A stretch of DNA of 5,334 nt from Planctomycetaceae bacterium (GCA_947479075.1 CANJZR010000303.1:1-5334); one strand, 5' to 3'; shown: positions 1 to 5,334, counted from the first letter of the stretch. Made by a program: numbers and translations. Notes: generated by a model from the sequence alone, not told the origin.

Positions 1-596
1 CCTTCATTGACGATCCCAACCGTCAGGCAGTCCGGCGCGGCAGCTCGGCCCCGACAGCGACCAACATGCGGAACACCCTGGCTGCCACCGCAGCAGGGCC
101 GGGAGCACGCGGTCTGGCCGCCACACAGGCGGGACAGGTCGAAACGGGCAAGAAAACCCCAGCGGGGACAGATCCTGGCTGGTTTGTGAAGCACGTTGAT
201 GCAACCGGTAAGCCCACCATCGCCAAAATGTCGACACCGCAGGTTCTGCAGAGCGTCCGTAGCGACCGATTTAACGAGCGAACCCAGCTGGCCTCCAATC
301 CGAAAGGCCCATTCCTGCCCCTGACTCAGGTCCCGCAGTTTGATGATGAGTCTCGCAAGATGCTTGTCCGGCAGCAGAGCGCCAGCAAAGCCCGCTCACA
401 AGCAGACGCCTACAAGAAGATCGAGAAGCAATACAACCGCCAGAAATGGTGGAAAATGCTCAGCAACTTTCGGGACGGGACCTTCGGGATCCTGGGACTG
501 ATTCTCTACCTGGGAGCGATCGCTGCGGTCATTTTCGCGGTGTGGTACTTCTGGCCCCAGATCATGGGGCTGGTGAAATCGCGTATGAACGGCTGA
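1..596 (+). CDS. 3' part of a gene for a GYF_2-like domain protein with a C-terminal membrane segment
   Basis: The reading frame is open from the left edge (first full codon at base 3) to a TGA at 594-596, so the start lies outside the window and 197 residues are visible. An ATG at 66 is in frame, but coding continues upstream of it, so I do not take it as the start. After an Ala/Gly/Thr-rich stretch, about visible residues 60-113 (from Trp at base 180) resemble the GYF_2 (DUF4339) pattern: Trp-Phe-Val opening, a helix with a Gln-Val-Leu core, then a Leu-Thr-Gln-Val-Pro close. A Lys/Arg/Gln-rich segment leads into one hydrophobic span encoded around 489-554, followed by a short basic tail. 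This suggests a protein held in the membrane by its C-terminus with the GYF-like domain in the cytoplasm. The first residues (Asp-Asp-Pro-Asn-Arg) faintly recall the end of a J domain, but too little is visible. Coding is clear; the domain call is moderate and the role unknown. Confidence 0.8.
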   Translation, partial: FIDDPNRQAVRRGSSAPTATNMRNTLAATAAGPGARGLAATQAGQVETGKKTPAGTDPGWFVKHVDATGKPTIAKMSTPQVLQSVRSDRFNERTQLASNPKGPFLPLTQVPQFDDESRKMLVRQQSASKARSQADAYKKIEKQYNRQKWWKMLSNFRDGTFGILGLILYLGAIAAVIFAVWYFWPQIMGLVKSRMNG

Positions 597-609
597 TGGT
601 TCGTGTTTC

Positions 610-627
610 CTGATGTTTTCACATCAG
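610..627. repeat. Short perfect dyad between genes, overlapping a putative -35 box
   Basis: CTGATGT at 610-616 and ACATCAG at 621-627 form a perfect 7-bp inverted repeat around a TTTC loop. No T-run follows, so it does not look like an intrinsic terminator for the upstream gene. It overlaps the proposed -35 element at 618-623, so it could be an operator half-site pair. A stem this short can arise by chance in a window of this size. Confidence 0.35.
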
Positions 628-645
628 AGCCAACCGATATATACT
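618..645 (+). promoter_or_regulatory. Candidate sigma70-type promoter for the DUF1501 gene
   Basis: TTCACA at 618-623 matches the -35 consensus at 5 of 6 bases. TATACT at 640-645 matches the -10 consensus at 5 of 6, and the spacer is 16 bases. Transcription would begin near 652, giving a leader of about 22 bases before the ATG at 675. That would leave the upstream GTG at 603 outside the transcript. The call comes from eye matching only. Confidence 0.45.
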
Positions 646-664
646 CAGTGCGTTCTATCCCCGT

Positions 665-672
665 GGAGAAGG
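665..672 (+). promoter_or_regulatory. Ribosome binding site that decides the DUF1501 start
   Basis: GGAGAAGG lies just before the ATG at 675; the GGAG core is 6 bases from the start codon. The alternative in-frame GTG codons at 603, 648 and 663 have no comparable site upstream, so 675 is preferred. Confidence 0.6.
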
Positions 673-674
673 CA

Positions 675-2108
675 ATGCTTGAGTTGGCTCGAAATCTGGA
701 TCGTCGCAGCAACTCGCCGGGTTTCGGTCGTCGACCACTCTTGCAGGCTGCGGGAGCCGGACTGTTTGGTTTGACGCTGCCGAAGCTGTTGCAGGCGGAA
801 GAGCAGGGGATTTCCGCCCGGGCGAAGTCGGTCATTTTTGTATTCCTCTTTGGCGGTCCGAGCCAGCTGGAGACATTCGACCTCAAGCCACATGCCCCCG
901 ACCGGATCCGTGGTCCGTTCCAGCCCATCGCCTCGCGCACGCCGGGGCTGCTGATCAGCGAGCACCTGCCCCTGCTGGCGAATCTTTCGAATCGGTACAC
1001 CGTGATCCGGACGATGTCCCACTCGTTCAATGATCACAGCGGCGGTGGCCACTACATCCAGACTGGTCGACGCTGGCATATTCCGATTGGTGGTGGATTC
1101 AACGCTACTCCGCAGGATTGGCCAGCGATGGGCTCGGTGGCTGATCGGCAACTGCAAGCTGGCCGCGATGCCGATCTGCCGGGATACTTCGTGATCCCGA
1201 ATTCACTGGGGCGACTCCAGGAGTTCGCCACTCGACTGAGGCGTCCAGGTGAGTATGGCGGCTGGCTGGGGCGTGGTGCCGATCCGCTCACAACCGCCAT
1301 CGACAAAAAGGAAGCGAAAGACAATCCCTACTGGCGGAACTGTTCCGATGACGAGCTGACGTTCGCGATCGAAGGCTTGATGGCCAAGGGGGAGTTGACC
1401 GTCGATCGCATGGAGAACCGCGAATCTCTGCTGCAACAGTTCGACCAGCTGCGACGCCAGCTCGACAGGCCTCTCGCGTTTCAGGCCTACGACCGATTCC
1501 AGACGCGGGCCTTGTCGCTGGTTGCCTCAGAGAAGACACGTCAGGCCCTCGACATTACCCGCGAGCCAGCTGCGCTCCGTGATCGTTATGGTCGACATCT
1601 GTTCGGGCAGTCGACACTGATGGCCCGTCGACTGGTAGAGGCTGGGGCTCGATACGTGACCGTTCATTACGATGCCCCTGACGGGTATGGCTGGGACTCA
1701 CACGTCAACAGCAAGGATGTGAAGGATCACCTGCTGCCCACCTTAGACCAGGGTATGTCCGCGCTGCTGACGGATCTCGAAGATCGCGGGCTGCTGGACG
1801 AAACTCTCGTCGTGGCGGTCGGCGAAATGGGACGTACGCCGACTCCCTCGGGCGACTGGGGCCGAGGCCACTGGAGTACCTTGTTCCCGGCGGTTCTGGC
1901 TGGAGGGGGGATACGTCGAGGCGGCCTGTATGGCGAAAGCGATAAGAATGCCGCCTACGCCACTACCCCCACCGTCGGCCCTGAAGACCTCGCCGCCACG
2001 ATCTACCACCTGCTGGGGATCGACCCGGATCTGCGGCTGCCCGATGCGTTCGGTCGCCCGATCCCCATTAACGAAGGCGGCCGGGTACTCACGGAAGTAT
2101 TTTCGTAA
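675..2108 (+). CDS. DUF1501 family protein (alkaline phosphatase-like fold), probable Tat export signal
   Basis: 477 residues from ATG 675, within the usual DUF1501 (PF07394) range, and complete to a TAA at 2106-2108. The N-terminus has Arg-Arg at residues 19-20, a short Ala/Gly/Leu stretch and a Leu-Gln-Ala before charged residues, consistent with a Tat signal, although Pro-Leu-Leu replaces the usual x-Phe-Leu. Family landmarks follow in order: FLFGGPSQLETFDLKP (57-72), the MSHSFNDHSGGGH segment (114-126), WDSH (340-343), GEMGRTP (383-389), GRGHWS (396-401), LAGGGIRRGGLYGESDK (408-424) and DLAATIYHLLGID (438-450). The Asp and His residues in these motifs are those expected to bind metal in this superfamily. 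The GRGHW motif has Gly where many relatives have Asp (GRDHW). The family is abundant in planctomycetes, often beside DUF1549/DUF1553 genes, and is inferred to act outside the cytoplasm, perhaps as a sulfatase or phosphatase relative. No substrate can be named. No DUF1549/DUF1553 partner is visible here. An in-frame GTG at 603 would add 24 residues but fits the promoter and ribosome site worse. Confidence 0.93.
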   Translation: MLELARNLDRRSNSPGFGRRPLLQAAGAGLFGLTLPKLLQAEEQGISARAKSVIFVFLFGGPSQLETFDLKPHAPDRIRGPFQPIASRTPGLLISEHLPLLANLSNRYTVIRTMSHSFNDHSGGGHYIQTGRRWHIPIGGGFNATPQDWPAMGSVADRQLQAGRDADLPGYFVIPNSLGRLQEFATRLRRPGEYGGWLGRGADPLTTAIDKKEAKDNPYWRNCSDDELTFAIEGLMAKGELTVDRMENRESLLQQFDQLRRQLDRPLAFQAYDRFQTRALSLVASEKTRQALDITREPAALRDRYGRHLFGQSTLMARRLVEAGARYVTVHYDAPDGYGWDSHVNSKDVKDHLLPTLDQGMSALLTDLEDRGLLDETLVVAVGEMGRTPTPSGDWGRGHWSTLFPAVLAGGGIRRGGLYGESDKNAAYATTPTVGPEDLAATIYHLLGIDPDLRLPDAFGRPIPINEGGRVLTEVFS

Positions 2109-2203
2109 GCCAGACGCATCAGCATTCGCCTGCGCGTTGTCTCTTCCTGTACGTCTGAGGCAGAAAGCTACATCCAGCGATCACCAATCGGTCGTCCAGA
2201 ACT

Positions 2204-2230
2204 GCCCGAACTGCTTTCCGCGGGCTTTCT
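2204..2230 (+). terminator. Possible weak intrinsic terminator after the DUF1501 gene
   Basis: GCCCG at 2204-2208 can pair with CGGGC at 2221-2225 across a 12-base loop, followed by TTTCT. The stem is GC-only but short, the loop is large and the T-run is interrupted. It lies about 95 bases past the DUF1501 stop. The rest of the 2109-2354 gap shows no gene. Confidence 0.3.
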
Positions 2231-2258
2231 TGCAACGTGGCATGTGATTTTCTAAAAT
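2230..2258 (+). promoter_or_regulatory. Candidate sigma70-type promoter for the 165-residue gene
   Basis: TTGCAA at 2230-2235 (4 of 6 to the -35 consensus) and TAAAAT at 2253-2258 (5 of 6 to the -10 consensus) are separated by 17 bases. A start near 2265 would give a leader of about 90 bases. The -35 abuts the weak terminator-like hairpin. A weak AAGGA at 2339-2343 lies 11 bases before the ATG at 2355 and may serve as the ribosome site. Confidence 0.4.
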
Positions 2259-2354
2259 GCCAGCTTGGCTTGCTGATTCTCTGCATATGGATGGCGGGGA
2301 ATCATGAGAATCGGGTTCTGACTACCGTCCATTCGACCAAGGACAATTCGTCAC

Positions 2355-2852
2355 ATGGCATCTAAGAAACCGCCCAGCCGCCTGGACAAACGCCGCGAAG
2401 CGGAAGCTGTCGAAGCGATTGAAAAATCCTCAGCTGGAGGCAAGAAGGCCACCGCAAAGAAGGCCACCAAAGCCAAGTCGACCACTCGTCGCAAGACGAA
2501 GCAGGCGGAACGCAAGCGTCTGGTCTGGGGTGTCTTCAGCGGTACGCTGCGTGAAGAAGCTCGCTTCCCTTACAACGAACGTGCCCAGGCCGAAGAGAAG
2601 CTGGAACAGCTGCGAGCCAAGAGCAAAAAGCTCTACTTTATTCAGCCCATCAAAGAACTGATCACCGACGGTTCCGCCTCTCCCCGTCCGTTCCTGGACG
2701 ATGACGATGAGCTGCCACCCGTGAAGCTGCGTCGTCGGCAGACTGCCAAGGATGATCGCGAAGAGGTGCCAGTCGAAGAATACAGCGACGATGTCAACGA
2801 TCGCGATTTTGACCTGTCCGATATGGGCATGGGCGACGGCGACGACGACTGA
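2355..2852 (+). CDS. Charge-segregated small protein: Lys-rich N-terminus, conserved-looking core, acidic C-terminus
   Basis: 165 residues from ATG 2355 to TGA 2850-2852. Residues 1-55 are highly basic, with Lys-Lys-Ala-Thr-type repeats at about 29-42 that resemble the tails of histone H1-like bacterial proteins. That resemblance is compositional and does not show homology. Residues 51-104 look like a folded core with Trp-Gly-Val-Phe-Ser-Gly, a Phe-Pro-Tyr turn, a charged helix (EEKLEQLRAKSKK) and Tyr-Phe-Ile-Gln-Pro-Ile-Lys-Glu. Residues 115-119 are an Asp/Glu run, and 133-165 are strongly acidic, ending in Asp-Asp-Asp. There is no signal peptide or membrane segment, so it is probably cytoplasmic. 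I recall similar small proteins in planctomycetes as conserved hypotheticals, but I cannot name a family. Binding to DNA, RNA or the ribosome through the basic tail is inference. Stops follow in all three frames within about 20 bases of the end, and a strong hairpin terminator lies 33 bases downstream. Confidence 0.85.
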   Translation: MASKKPPSRLDKRREAEAVEAIEKSSAGGKKATAKKATKAKSTTRRKTKQAERKRLVWGVFSGTLREEARFPYNERAQAEEKLEQLRAKSKKLYFIQPIKELITDGSASPRPFLDDDDELPPVKLRRRQTAKDDREEVPVEEYSDDVNDRDFDLSDMGMGDGDDD

Positions 2853-2884
2853 TCATGACTGACTGAGTGACGAACTCTCAAGCC

Positions 2885-2913
2885 AACACCCACGATTGAA
2901 TCGTGGGTGTTTT
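2885..2913. terminator. Intrinsic terminator between convergent genes, likely bidirectional
   Basis: AACACCCACGAT (2885-2896) pairs perfectly with ATCGTGGGTGTT (2900-2911) around a 3-base loop; without the innermost pair the loop is 5 bases. On the plus strand it runs into TTTT (2910-2913) and then a T-rich stretch, as in an intrinsic terminator for the gene ending at 2852. On the minus strand the sequence after the stem has only scattered T residues, so termination of the GNAT gene ending at 2942 is possible but weaker. It fills the 89-base gap between two converging stops. Confidence 0.85.
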
Positions 2914-2941
2914 GCTTGATTTGCACTCCTCATGTCGAGAA

Positions 2942-3655
2942 TCACCTCGCCGAGCCGACCGTCGTGCCGCAGGCCTCTGGTACGGTCCAGTTCTGGGCTG
3001 GAACGAACTCGACCCCTGTTTCGGGAAGAATTCGAGCGGGTATCGACACTCGCCGGTGCGGGGGATTCCCTGACTGAGCAATTCGTCCCAGACGCTGGTA
3101 GCCCAATCGATCACAGCTGCGCAACGAGGCTTCGTTCGTCCACTCGACGGTCGAAATCAGTGCCCGAATCCCCCGCTTGGAGAGTTCGGCCAGAGCCAGC
3201 CCCATCGCAGCCGCATGCAGGCGACGCCCCCGGTAGTTCGGGTGGGTAAATCCCTTGAACATATACGACACATCATCCGGCAGACGCAGCCCCACCTCAA
3301 AACAGTGCTGGGGAGCCGCCAGGTGGATGGCGTACCAACCATAAGCAGCCAGGTGATTCCCCTCCAGCGCGGCAAAGCACAAGCTCTCGCCCCGATCAAT
3401 GTCATCGCCGAGACTCTGCTCCAGGTCCATGGAGGTGTCGTGGCTGTACTCGCGAACCTCATCCGCTGTCAGAAAGCGGAACTCAAATCCCGGAACCGGA
3501 CGACAGGCCTCCGCCTTCTTGAGATCAAGCCACACAACTTCCATCACATGGCGATGAAAGAGTCGGGCTCCCAGCCGGTCAACCAGCAGTCGACCTGATG
3601 CTGCCCACCCAAACTGCTTCCGAGTCTGATTTAACATGGAAAGCGGATTTTGCAT
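2942..3655 (-). CDS. GNAT family N-acetyltransferase
   Basis: 237 residues if read from the ATG at 3653-3655. GNAT enzymes transfer an acetyl group from acetyl-CoA, usually to an amine; the acceptor here cannot be told. The first 50 or so residues form an extension. A Phe-Glu-Phe-Arg-Phe-Leu-Thr segment then opens the domain, followed by strands with a Leu-Glu-Gly-Asn turn (about 91-109). The acetyl-CoA-binding region is FKGFTHPNYRGRRLHAAAM (133-151), where YRGRRL matches the Q/R-x-x-G-x-G/A signature with Arg-Leu at its end. The C-terminal motif has Asn174, Ser177, Ser180 and Gly185-Tyr186, typical of the GNAT Asn-x-x-Ser...Gly-Tyr element. There is no signal peptide. The start is uncertain: GTG at 3665-3667 (241 residues), ATG 3653-3655 and ATG 3635-3637 (231) are all in frame and none has a clear Shine-Dalgarno site. 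The gene converges with the gene on its left and diverges from the SEC-C gene on its right. Confidence 0.85.
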   Translation of the reverse strand: MQNPLSMLNQTRKQFGWAASGRLLVDRLGARLFHRHVMEVVWLDLKKAEACRPVPGFEFRFLTADEVREYSHDTSMDLEQSLGDDIDRGESLCFAALEGNHLAAYGWYAIHLAAPQHCFEVGLRLPDDVSYMFKGFTHPNYRGRRLHAAAMGLALAELSKRGIRALISTVEWTNEASLRSCDRLGYQRLGRIAQSGNPPHRRVSIPARILPETGVEFVPAQNWTVPEACGTTVGSAR

Positions 3656-3831
3656 GGTAATAATCACGAAGAAGGGTGGAACGCATGCTGCCTTGGCACA
3701 ATGGGCAGCTGATCTGAATCAAGCTGGAGAGACCGTTAAGCAACTATCCCACGAAAAGTCGCCCCGGCAATGCGATCATAAATCGAATATTATCAAGTAC
3801 TTCACACTCAAAGGGGATGATAACCGCCACT

Positions 3832-3940
3832 GACGGGACGGTGCTTTTCATCAACACGCAGTCAATTAGGCCATTTTTAGAATACCTGGTCGATTCGACC
3901 GTTTTCTTGACGACGCGCAGAATCCTCTGGTCGTCCCGTC
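3832..3940. repeat. Nested inverted repeats that could fold into one structure
   Basis: GACGGGACG (3832-3840) is the exact reverse complement of CGTCCCGTC (3932-3940). Within it, GTCAA (3861-3865) can pair with TTGAC (3907-3911), and inside that GGTCGA-T-TCGACC (3888-3900) is a 13-base palindrome followed by GTTTTCTT. Together they could make a stem of about 110 bases with a nested hairpin. A 9-bp repeat is expected fairly often by chance in 450 bases, so only the nesting is suggestive. It could be a transcription-factor site, a weak terminator, a small RNA or noise. Confidence 0.25.
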
Positions 3941-4042
3941 CAGCATCCATGATCTGCGTTGACCGCGTCGCAACTGCCTATTTGGAAGGGGTTACGCTGT
4001 CCCCGCATCGCCGAATCAGATAAATTTCCCAGCTTCCCGATG

Positions 4043-4070
4043 CCTGGTCAGCGTCAAACGCCCGACCGGG
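4043..4070 (+). repeat. Hairpin in the presumed leader of the SEC-C gene
   Basis: CCTGGTC (4043-4049) pairs with GACCGGG (4064-4070), including one G-T pair. Inside, GCGT (4051-4054) pairs with ACGC (4058-4061) around a CAA loop, giving 11 pairs with a small internal loop. No T-run follows, so it is not a terminator. A second small stem, CACGCC/GGC(G)GTG at 4081-4097 with a TGAC loop, ends exactly where the ribosome site begins. This may affect translation start, which is inference. Confidence 0.35.
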
Positions 4071-4096
4071 ATGAACTCAACACGCCTGACGGCGGT

Positions 4097-4102
4097 GAAG
4101 GA
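4097..4102 (+). promoter_or_regulatory. Ribosome binding site that decides the SEC-C gene start
   Basis: GAAGGA at 4097-4102 is 7 bases before the ATG at 4110 and 13 before the in-frame ATG at 4116. An upstream in-frame ATG at 4071 has no comparable site, so 4110 is preferred. Confidence 0.6.
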
Positions 4103-4109
4103 CGCTCGG

Positions 4110-5334
4110 ATGCCCATGGATCCCTACACCATCTGCCCTTGTGGTAGTGGCAAGAAACTCAAATTCTGCTGCCAGTCCCTTTCCAATGAGATGGAGAAGG
4201 TTGAGAAGCTGATCGACAACCATCAGCCTCGCATGGCTTTACAGATCCTCGAAAAACTCGCGAAGACCAACGAGCAGAATCCCTGGGTCGTCACTCGACA
4301 GGCCGCCTCCCTGATGTCGGACGACCGGGCTGCCGACGCCAAGAACGTCTTGCTGATGTTCCTGCGTCATCGTTCGGACCACCCGAGTGCCAACGCTCTC
4401 TACGCGATGGCCACGCTCCAATCCGAGGGTCTGCCGGAAGCTCGCAAGGCGATTCGCCGCGCGTTCCGCTTCTCGATTGCTGCGGAACCAGTCATTGTCG
4501 CCGGCCTCGCCCAGTATCTGGCCGAGTATCACTGGCAGCTGGAACAGTTCATGGCGGCCCGCCAGCATATGGTGATGGCCCTGCAACTGGGTAATGAAAA
4601 CCAGCGTCAGGAAGTGTTGCAACTCCTGACTGAGTTTGATGCCGACGCGAGCGTGCCGTTCAGCTTCCGGGGTGGTCAGGCCATCCCGCCGTACACGCCC
4701 CCCGAGGCTGCGGTTGAGAAAGTCAACAAGGCCCAGCGTCTCGCCTCCGTCGGTTGCTGGGGCGACGCTGCCACACTGCTCACCGAAGCCGCCGAACAGC
4801 ATGACCCAAATTCTGCGAACCTGTGGCGTCTGGTCGGCCTGTTCCGAGCCTGGGATGGTGAGGAAGCAACAGCTGCAGCGGCCCTTCACAAGGCTGCCGA
4901 ACTCGACAGTGCGAACTTCGATGCGGCTGTCGAGACCGAAGCACTGGCCCAGGAACTCGATCGAAACGTCCCCGAGAACTGCACCAAGCTGCGCACCGCA
5001 GCCTATGACACCGAGCAGGTTTCGCGGCTGCTCGGCAAGCTGGACGAGTCTACGCTGCTGGTCAAGATTCCATCCCAGCCGCCGCAAGAGGGTGATGAAC
5101 AGCTGGTGGCTGGCATCTATGCTGTACTTGATCACCAGTCGGCTGATTACCGCCCCGGCCTGACGCTGAGCGACCTCTCCCGGATCGTGGGACGGATCAC
5201 CGTTCTCGACTCCAATTCCGAGAAGGCTTTGCCACCGCGAGTGCTCACGACAGCTCTCGAAGGGAAAAAACTCACCCACACGAAATCGACACTCGAAACC
5301 GTCGCGGGGGATCTCGTTCACCGGGCTCCGAACG
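4110..5334 (+). CDS. N-terminal SEC-C zinc motif protein with TPR-like repeats, 3' end outside the window
   Basis: The frame is open from ATG 4110 to the right edge with no stop, giving 408 codons. The start is set by GAAGGA 7 bases upstream; the frame is closed by a TGA at 3960-3962. Residues 9-21 (CPCGSGKKLKFCC) are a textbook SEC-C motif, whose Cys residues bind zinc; the same motif ends SecA, where it contacts SecB and ribosomes. Helical, TPR-like segments follow: about 40-107, with an Ala-Leu-Gln-Ile-Leu-Glu-Lys-Leu start and regular Ala/Leu spacing, and about 205-290, with a Trp-Gly-Asp-Ala-Ala turn and an Asn-Leu-Trp-Arg-Leu-Val-Gly-Leu helix. A Pro-rich linker lies near 190-200. From about 300 to the edge the sequence is more mixed alpha/beta and I recognise no domain. 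There is no signal peptide, so it is probably cytoplasmic. A role as an adaptor or scaffold binding proteins or the ribosome is inference. TPR repeat boundaries are approximate. Confidence 0.9.
   Translation, partial: MPMDPYTICPCGSGKKLKFCCQSLSNEMEKVEKLIDNHQPRMALQILEKLAKTNEQNPWVVTRQAASLMSDDRAADAKNVLLMFLRHRSDHPSANALYAMATLQSEGLPEARKAIRRAFRFSIAAEPVIVAGLAQYLAEYHWQLEQFMAARQHMVMALQLGNENQRQEVLQLLTEFDADASVPFSFRGGQAIPPYTPPEAAVEKVNKAQRLASVGCWGDAATLLTEAAEQHDPNSANLWRLVGLFRAWDGEEATAAAALHKAAELDSANFDAAVETEALAQELDRNVPENCTKLRTAAYDTEQVSRLLGKLDESTLLVKIPSQPPQEGDEQLVAGIYAVLDHQSADYRPGLTLSDLSRIVGRITVLDSNSEKALPPRVLTTALEGKKLTHTKSTLETVAGDLVHRAPN

Larger units (their letters stand above)
3656..4109. other. Divergent intergenic region, AT-richer, no convincing gene
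   Basis: About 450 bases between the GNAT and SEC-C starts. A hand count gives about 52% GC over 3661-4080 and about 44% at 3781-3900, lower than the flanking genes. Open frames of 68 codons exist on both strands (minus 3744-3950, plus 3817-4023), but they overlap each other, lack a properly spaced ribosome site (the plus one has AAAGGGG touching its ATG) and show no recognisable motif. The region holds several inverted repeats, listed separately. Promoter matches are weak: for the GNAT gene a minus-strand TTGCCG/GATAGT pair at about 3743-3770, and for the SEC-C gene a TTGACC at 3959-3964 without a good -10. No tRNA-like or named RNA fold was seen. Confidence 0.55.

Noticed and set aside
603..674. 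GTG at 603 as the DUF1501 start
   Set aside because: It adds 24 residues before the Tat-type signal, lacks a ribosome site and lies upstream of the candidate promoter, whereas ATG 675 has GGAGAAGG at good spacing.
2111..2157. CAGACG/CGTCTG inverted repeat after the DUF1501 stop
   Set aside because: It is only 6 bp with a 35-base loop and no T-run after it, so it is not supported as a terminator.
3215..3598. 127-codon plus-strand frame inside the GNAT gene
   Set aside because: The minus-strand frame carries clear acetyl-CoA-binding motifs over the same bases; the plus-strand frame has none.
3744..3950. 68-codon minus-strand frame upstream of the GNAT gene
   Set aside because: It has no family resemblance and no convincing start context, and it sits in AT-richer intergenic DNA.
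3983..3998. Sigma54-like -24/-12 element before the SEC-C gene
   Set aside because: GG at 3984-3985 and GC at 3996-3997 have the right spacing, but the TTGC and GCAC parts of the consensus are not met, so the match is too weak.
3817..4023. 68-codon plus-strand frame in the divergent gap
   Set aside because: The only ribosome-like bases touch the ATG, there is no recognisable motif, and it overlaps an equally long minus-strand frame.
4239..5321. A 360-codon open frame on the minus strand opposite the SEC-C gene
   Set aside because: It is antisense to a clear coding frame with an intact SEC-C motif, ribosome site and TPR-like periodicity. Its own translation is rich in Arg/Gly/Gln with no recognisable motif. 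GC-rich codon use on the plus strand readily yields such long antisense frames.

Overview
The window reads as an ordinary stretch of a planctomycete (Planctomycetota) chromosome. The strongest sign is a DUF1501 protein with a twin-arginine-type N-terminus, a family greatly expanded in that phylum. Supporting signs are a small GYF_2-like membrane protein, a lysine-rich basic/acidic small protein, and a SEC-C zinc motif fused in front of TPR-like helices. Coding DNA is GC-rich, and Shine-Dalgarno sites are present at some starts and absent at others. The phylum assignment rests on recalled family distribution, not on a search.

Layout, left to right: (1) the 3' part of a plus-strand gene ending at 596, encoding a GYF_2-like domain and one C-terminal membrane segment. 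(2) A short gap with a possible sigma70-type promoter overlapped by a small dyad, then a complete DUF1501 gene whose start is best placed at 675. (3) A 246-base gap with a possible weak terminator and a possible promoter, then a 165-residue charge-segregated protein (2355-2852). (4) A palindromic terminator at 2885-2913 between this gene and a convergent minus-strand GNAT acetyltransferase (2942-3655). (5) A roughly 450-base divergent intergenic region, AT-richer than the genes, with no convincing gene but several small inverted repeats. (6) A plus-strand gene starting at 4110 that runs off the right edge: an N-terminal SEC-C motif followed by TPR-like helices. A long minus-strand frame opposite this gene is treated as a compositional shadow.

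The genes do not form an obvious pathway. The three on the left share a strand, but candidate promoters lie before the second and third, so they look like separate units. The GNAT and SEC-C genes diverge and may share control signals in the gap between them. I found no RNA gene, mobile element, CRISPR array or defence system. The items most worth a second look are the charge-segregated protein, the SEC-C/TPR protein and the structured gap upstream of it. None is strong evidence of a new system.
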